Positions 59,461 to 64,000 of a stretch of 64,000 bases of DNA are shown piece after piece (the stretch's first letter is position 1; each line of letters starts with the position of its first letter). The notes under the pieces are model-generated. The model did not search any database, was not told the DNA's origin, and worked only from the letters and a program-made list of their open reading frames with translations. The stretch is from Pseudomonas sp. NBRC 111124 (GTDB lineage Bacteria > Pseudomonadota > Gammaproteobacteria > Pseudomonadales > Pseudomonadaceae), in contig NZ_BCBA01000013.1 of NCBI RefSeq assembly GCF_001320245.1, positions 1 through 64,000 on the forward strand, written 5' to 3'. The position numbers and the translations under genes are program-made.

Positions 59461-59662
59461 AAAGCAGCACGAGATGACCTGGATCAATTGACACCCGCCA
59501 TAACACGTTTCACACCACGAACCCAACGCGACTAAAGGTCGCAGCGCGATCCCATAGCGCCACCAGCGGCGTATCATGGACCGCAGCGCGCTAGCAGCAT
59601 GCGCGAGACTGCGGCCGGCATGCACTGGCCGCGGCGTTTCTCCACTGCCGTGGGACTTGATG
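59461..59662. other. Gap before ccoG
   Basis: About 200 bases follow the REP pair. I see no reliable promoter or Anr box: ATCAATTGA near 59483 has half-sites in the wrong order. ccoG presumably has its own promoter here. Confidence 0.35.
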
Positions 59663-61078
59663 ATGAGCAAGCAAATACCGGTACATGACGTCACCCCGCC
59701 TGCCAGCAAAGGGAAGGATTCCGTCGACCTCTACGCCGCTCGCGAGAAAATCTACACCCGCGCCTTCACCGGCATCTTCCGCAGGCTGCGGATGGTCGGC
59801 GGGGCCGTGCTGTTCCTGCTCTACTTCGGCACAGTGTGGCTGAACTGGGGCGGCCACCAGGCCGTGTGGTGGAACCTGCCGGAGCGCAAGTTCTACATCT
59901 TCGGCGCCACCATCTGGCCCCAGGACTTCATCCTCCTCTCGGGCATTCTCATCGTCGCCGCCTTCGGCCTGTTCTTCATTACCGTGTTCGCCGGCCGCGT
60001 ATGGTGCGGCTACACCTGCCCGCAAAGCGTGTGGACGTGGATCTTCATGTGGTGCGAAAAAGTCACCGAGGGCGACCGCAACCAGCGCATGAAGCTCGAC
60101 CGCGCGCCCATGAGCGGCAACAAGTTCTTGCGCAAGTTCGCCAAGCACAGCCTGTGGCTGCTGATCGGCTTTGTCACCGGCATGACCTTCGTCGGCTATT
60201 TCTCGCCGATCCGCGAACTGCTCACCGAATTCTTCACAGGCCAAGCCGACGGCTGGGCCTACTTCTGGGTCGGCTTTTTCACACTGGCCACCTACGGCAA
60301 CGCCGGCTGGCTGCGCGAGCAGGTGTGCGTGTACATGTGCCCCTATGCGCGCTTCCAGAGTGTGATGTTCGACAAGGACACCCTGATCGTCTCCTACGAC
60401 CCGCGCCGCGGCGAAACCCGCGGCCCGCGCAAGAAGGACAGCGACTACAAGGCCCAAGGCCTGGGCGACTGCATCGACTGTACGATGTGCGTGCAGGTCT
60501 GCCCCACCGGCATCGACATCCGCGACGGCCTGCAGATCGAATGCATCGGCTGCGCCGCGTGCATCGACGCCTGCGACAGCATCATGGACAAGATGAACTA
60601 CCCCAAAGGGCTGATCAGCTACACCACCGAGCACAACCTCTCGGGGCAGAAGACCCACATGCTGCGCCCGCGCCTGATCGGCTATGCCGTGGTGCTGCTG
60701 GTGATGATCATCGGCCTGGGTACGGCCTTCGCCACCCGCTCGCTGGTCGGTTTCGACGTCAGCAAGGACCGCGTGCTGTACCGCGAGAACGCCCAGGGCC
60801 GGATCGAGAACGTGTACAGCCTCAAGGTCATGAACAAGGACCAGCGCGACCACGTCTACGTGCTGGACGCCGCCGGCCTGCCCGACCTGCGCCTGGAAGG
60901 CCAGCGCGAAATCCGCGTGGCTGCTGGCGATATCGTCAGCCTGCCGGTACAGCTGTCGATCGCCCCCGAGAAACTGCCCTCGACCACAAACGAAATCACC
61001 TTCATCCTCAAGAGCGCCGACGACAGCGCCGCCAAGGTCGAAGCCAAGAGCCGCTTCATCGGCCCACAGATCCGCTGA
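59663..61078 (+). CDS. ccoG: cbb3 oxidase assembly ferredoxin-like protein CcoG
   Basis: A 471-residue membrane protein with about five membrane segments. A cytoplasmic pair of 4Fe-4S motifs is in CIDCTMCVQVCPTGIDIR and ECIGCAACIDACDS, plus conserved GRVWCGYTCPQSVWTW and CVYMCPYARFQ. The C-terminal periplasmic domain is Ig-like (FixG-C). CcoG/RdxA reduces Cu(II) to Cu(I) for delivery to the CuB site of cbb3 oxidase. ATG at 59663 is chosen; the adjacent ATG at 59660 is equally possible as the ribosome site is weak. Confidence 0.94.
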   Translation: MSKQIPVHDVTPPASKGKDSVDLYAAREKIYTRAFTGIFRRLRMVGGAVLFLLYFGTVWLNWGGHQAVWWNLPERKFYIFGATIWPQDFILLSGILIVAAFGLFFITVFAGRVWCGYTCPQSVWTWIFMWCEKVTEGDRNQRMKLDRAPMSGNKFLRKFAKHSLWLLIGFVTGMTFVGYFSPIRELLTEFFTGQADGWAYFWVGFFTLATYGNAGWLREQVCVYMCPYARFQSVMFDKDTLIVSYDPRRGETRGPRKKDSDYKAQGLGDCIDCTMCVQVCPTGIDIRDGLQIECIGCAACIDACDSIMDKMNYPKGLISYTTEHNLSGQKTHMLRPRLIGYAVVLLVMIIGLGTAFATRSLVGFDVSKDRVLYRENAQGRIENVYSLKVMNKDQRDHVYVLDAAGLPDLRLEGQREIRVAAGDIVSLPVQLSIAPEKLPSTTNEITFILKSADDSAAKVEAKSRFIGPQIR

Positions 61079-61095
61079 CAGAGAGAACACTGACA

Positions 61096-61623
61096 ATGCC
61101 TGCCGCCACCGCCGCCAGCCCCTGGTACAAGCACCTCTGGCCCTGGATCATCATCGGCATCCTGACCACCTCGGTGTGCCTGAGCCTGACCATGGTCAGC
61201 ATTGCCGTGCGCAACCCGGACAACCTGGTCAACGACAATTACTACGAGGCTGGAAAGGGCATCAACCGCTCGCTGGACCGTGAGCTGCTGGCCCAGACCC
61301 TCAACCTGAAGGCCAGCGTGCACCTGGATGAGCTGACCGGCGAGGTGGATGTGCGCCTGAACGGCAACAGTGACCCGCAGCACCTGGAACTGAACCTGAT
61401 TTCACCGACCCAGCCGGACAAGGACCGCAAGGTACTGCTCAGCCGGGTCGAGACCGGGCGCTATGTCGGCCAGCTGGACGACAAGGTTGACGGACGTCGG
61501 TTCGTCGAGCTGCTCGGTAGCCAGGACGAGCATGTGTGGCGGTTGTTCGAGGAAGAGAAGGTCGAGCATGGGGTCACTTTGCAGCTGGGTGACGAAGCCA
61601 TCCAAGGTGCCGAGCACCTGTAG
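61096..61623 (+). CDS. ccoH: FixH/CcoH-family cbb3 assembly protein
   Basis: A 175-residue protein: one N-terminal membrane helix (PWIIIGILTTSVCLSLTMVS) and a periplasmic beta domain starting AVRNPDNLVNDNYYEAGKGI, the FixH signature. FixH/CcoH is needed for cbb3 maturation and stays associated with the oxidase. It lies 17 bases after ccoG, in the order ccoG-H-I typical of these assembly operons. Confidence 0.9.
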   Translation: MPAATAASPWYKHLWPWIIIGILTTSVCLSLTMVSIAVRNPDNLVNDNYYEAGKGINRSLDRELLAQTLNLKASVHLDELTGEVDVRLNGNSDPQHLELNLISPTQPDKDRKVLLSRVETGRYVGQLDDKVDGRRFVELLGSQDEHVWRLFEEEKVEHGVTLQLGDEAIQGAEHL

Positions 61624-61661
61624 CAGCGCCAGCCAGCCGATTTGTGTAAGGCCATGAAGTG

Positions 61662-64000
61662 ATGACCCAACCCACCCCCTGCTACCACTGCGCCCTGCCC
61701 GTCCCCGCCGGCAGCCGCTTTACTGCCGAGGTCCTCGGCGAGCGCCGGCAGTTCTGCTGCCCGGGCTGCCAGGCGGTGGCCGAGTCCATCGTCGCCGGGG
61801 GCCTGGAGCATTACTACCAGCACCGCAGTGACAGCAGCGCCAACCCCGAAGCGCTGCCTAAGCAGTTGCAGGACGAGCTGGCCCTGTATGACCGCAGCGA
61901 TGTACAGCAGCAGTTCGTCCGCCATGCCGGCGACCTCGCCGAAGCCACCCTGCTGGTGGAAGGCATCAGCTGCGCAGCTTGCGGCTGGCTGATCGAAAAG
62001 CACCTGCGCAACCTGCCCGGCGTCGCCGAAGCCCGCCTGAACCTGTCCAACCACCGTCTGCTACTCAGCTGGGACGACCAACAACTACCGCTGTCCCGGC
62101 TGCTCGCCGAACTGCGCCAGATCGGCTATGCCGCTCACCCGTACCAGCCCGACCAGGCCGCCGAGCAGCTCGCCCGGGAGAACCGTAGCGCCCTGCGTCG
62201 CCTGGGCGTGGCCGGGCTGCTGTGGTTCCAGGCGATGATGGCGACGATGGCCACCTGGCCGGAATTCAACATCGACCTGTCGCCAGAGATGCACACCATC
62301 CTGCGCTGGGTCGCGCTGTTCCTGACCATTCCCATTGTGTTCTACAGCTGCGCGCCGTTCTTCAAGGGCGCCGCGCGCGACCTGCGCACCCGCCACCTGA
62401 CCATGGACGTGTCGGTGTCGCTGGCCATTGGCCTGGCCTTCGGCGCAGGCATCTGGACGGCCGTCACCGGCAGCGGCGAACTGTATTTCGATACCGTCGG
62501 CATGTTCGCGCTGTTCCTGCTCACTGGCCGCTACCTGGAACGCCGCGCCCGTGAACGCACGGCTGCAGCCACCGCGCAGCTGGTCAACTTGCTGCCAGCG
62601 TCGTGCCTGCGCCTGGACAGCTACGGGCGGGCCGAACGCATCCTGCTCGGTGAGCTGCAGCGTGGCAACACCGTGCAAGTGCTGCCCGGCGCGGTGATCC
62701 CGGCCGACGGGCGCATCGTCGAAGGCCGCTCCAGCGTCGACGAATCGCTGCTGACTGGCGAGTACCTGCCGCAACCGCGGCGGGTCGGCGAGCGCGTCAC
62801 CGGCGGCACGCTGAATGTCGAGAGCACGCTGAACGTGGAAGTCGAAGCCCTCGGCCAGGACTCGCGCCTGTCGGCCATTGTCCGCCTGCTCGAACGGGCG
62901 CAGACCGAAAAACCACGGCTGGCGGAAATCGCCGACCACGCTTCGCAGTATTTCCTGCTGTTCTCGCTGCTGGCCGCCGTGGCCATCGGCCTGTGGTGGT
63001 GGTACCTGGACCCGGCGCGGGCGTTCTGGATCGTCCTGGCCATGCTGGTGGCAACCTGCCCGTGCGCCCTGTCCCTGGCCACCCCAACCGCCCTCACCGC
63101 CGCCACTGGGACCTTGCACAAACTCGGTTTGCTGGTGACCCGCGGCCATGTGCTGGAAGGCCTCAACCAGATCGACACGGTGATCTTCGACAAGACCGGC
63201 ACCCTCACCGAAGGCCGCCTGACCCTGCGCAGCATCCGCCCGCTGGCGGCACTGCCTGCCGACCGCTGCCTGGCCCTCGCCGCCGCCCTCGAGAACCGCT
63301 CCGAACACCCGATCGCCCGTGCCTTCGGTCGCACTGCCTGCCCCGCCGATGAGGTGCAGACCGTTCCGGGGCTCGGGCTCGAAGGCAGGGTCGACGGCCA
63401 GCCACTGCGTATTGGCCAGGCCACGTTCGTCTGCGCCCTCAGCGGCGCCGAAATCCCCGCCGTGCCGGAGCCTCGCGGCCAGTGGCTGCTGCTCGGCGAC
63501 CGCCAGGGTCCGCTGGCCTGGTTCGGCCTCGATGATCGCCTGCGCGAGGATGCCCCGGCCCTGCTCACCGCTTGCCAGGCACGCGGTTGGCGCACGTTAC
63601 TGCTGTCCGGTGACAGCTCGCCGATGGTCGCCGAAGTCGCCGCGCAACTGGGCATCGACCAGGCCATCGGTGGCCTGCGCCCGGATGACAAGCTCGAGCG
63701 CCTCAAGGCACTGCAGGCCGCCGGGCGCAAGGTGCTGATGCTCGGCGACGGGGTCAACGATGTGCCGGTGCTGGCCGCCGCCGACATCAGCATCGCCATG
63801 GGCAGCGCTACGGACCTGGCCAAGACCAGCGCCGACGCGGTGCTGCTGTCCAACCGCCTGCAGGCACTGGTGCAGGCCTTCGACCTGGCCCGTCGCACCC
63901 GCCGCAACATCATCGAGAACCTGCTCTGGGCGACCTTGTATAATGGCCTCATGTTGCCGTTCGCCGCGCTAGGCTGGATCACCCCGGTCTGGGCGGCCAT
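61662..64000 (+). CDS. ccoI: Copper-transporting P1B-ATPase FixI/CcoI (3' end beyond window)
   Basis: The frame from ATG 61662 is open to the window end (779 codons). The N-terminus has CYHC and CCPGC metal-binding cysteines, as in FixI. The HMA domain has GISC104-AA-C107. Membrane segments include the CPC motif (C466-P-C468). The phosphorylation motif DKTGTLT has Asp510, and the hinge [10 protein letters not shown] is near residue 695. CcoI exports Cu(I) across the inner membrane for insertion into CcoN. It follows ccoH by 38 bases. ccoS is expected next but lies outside. Confidence 0.95.
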   Translation, partial: MTQPTPCYHCALPVPAGSRFTAEVLGERRQFCCPGCQAVAESIVAGGLEHYYQHRSDSSANPEALPKQLQDELALYDRSDVQQQFVRHAGDLAEATLLVEGISCAACGWLIEKHLRNLPGVAEARLNLSNHRLLLSWDDQQLPLSRLLAELRQIGYAAHPYQPDQAAEQLARENRSALRRLGVAGLLWFQAMMATMATWPEFNIDLSPEMHTILRWVALFLTIPIVFYSCAPFFKGAARDLRTRHLTMDVSVSLAIGLAFGAGIWTAVTGSGELYFDTVGMFALFLLTGRYLERRARERTAAATAQLVNLLPASCLRLDSYGRAERILLGELQRGNTVQVLPGAVIPADGRIVEGRSSVDESLLTGEYLPQPRRVGERVTGGTLNVESTLNVEVEALGQDSRLSAIVRLLERAQTEKPRLAEIADHASQYFLLFSLLAAVAIGLWWWYLDPARAFWIVLAMLVATCPCALSLATPTALTAATGTLHKLGLLVTRGHVLEGLNQIDTVIFDKTGTLTEGRLTLRSIRPLAALPADRCLALAAALENRSEHPIARAFGRTACPADEVQTVPGLGLEGRVDGQPLRIGQATFVCALSGAEIPAVPEPRGQWLLLGDRQGPLAWFGLDDRLREDAPALLTACQARGWRTLLLSGDSSPMVAEVAAQLGIDQAIGGLRPDDKLERLKALQAAGRKVLMLGDGVNDVPVLAAADISIAMGSATDLAKTSADAVLLSNRLQALVQAFDLARRTRRNIIENLLWATLYNGLMLPFAALGWITPVWAA

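Noticed and set aside
59475..59492. ATCAATTGA near 59483 as an Fnr/Anr site for ccoG
   Set aside because: The half-sites are in reversed order relative to TTGAT-N4-ATCAA.

Overview
The window looks like a chromosomal segment of a Pseudomonas of the P. putida group. It has GC-rich coding sequence, paired REP elements with P. putida-type cores, and a gene order recalling that lineage: ETF genes, a PvdRT-OpmQ-like exporter, the pyoverdine genes pvdH, pvdL and pvdS, and two tandem cbb3 oxidase operons. Species assignment is inference. No rRNA, tRNA, CRISPR array or complete insertion sequence was seen.

Layout. 1-2.5 kb: the 5' end of etfB, divergent from ETF-ubiquinone oxidoreductase, with a sequence matching the PsrA operator between them. 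2.5-4.4 kb: an MFS transporter and a receiver-like protein lacking its phospho-acceptor. 4.5-12.3 kb: iron and siderophore genes (an iron-starvation-type ECF sigma factor, the PvdR/PvdT/OpmQ-type tripartite exporter, a siderophore-interacting flavoprotein and PvdH). 12.3-14.3 kb: a two-component system. 14.5-17.2 kb: a polymorphic toxin with an Ntox15-like C-terminus and two tandem GAD-like/DUF1851-type immunity genes. 17.2-23.3 kb: a TAT-exported molybdenum hydroxylase (large subunit, 2Fe-2S subunit, tri-heme cytochrome c) with its XdhC and MocA-type maturation factors. 23.6-26.9 kb: a DsbD/TlpA/DsbG-like disulfide operon. 27.0-42.0 kb: pvdL (about 4,310 residues), pvdS and an acyltransferase of the PvdY type. 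42-43.9 kb: a periplasmic binding protein, a DEDDh exonuclease and PpnP.

44.1-51.4 kb is the most unusual stretch: a 769-residue unrecognised protein followed by four full-length-scale copies and one remnant of an FGE-sulfatase-fold lipoprotein gene. Three of the gaps between copies hold decayed copies of the 3' end of the large gene. This is the pattern expected when toxin C-terminus/immunity modules are repeatedly replaced and old immunity genes are left behind. At least two of the copies, and the remnant, are shifted at runs of G in the same C-terminal segment.

51.8-64 kb: an alpha/beta hydrolase divergent from ccoNOQP-1, then ccoNOQP-2, then the assembly genes ccoG, ccoH (fixH) and ccoI (the last runs off the end). 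An Anr-type box precedes only the first operon.

Regulation is readable in the iron part. A strong Fur box precedes pvdS. Exact PvdS (iron-starvation) boxes of the form TAAAT-N16-CGT precede pvdR, pvdH and the acyltransferase, and one-mismatch versions precede pvdL and the siderophore-interacting protein. The window thus reads as Fur controlling PvdS, and PvdS controlling pyoverdine precursor synthesis, chromophore assembly and export.
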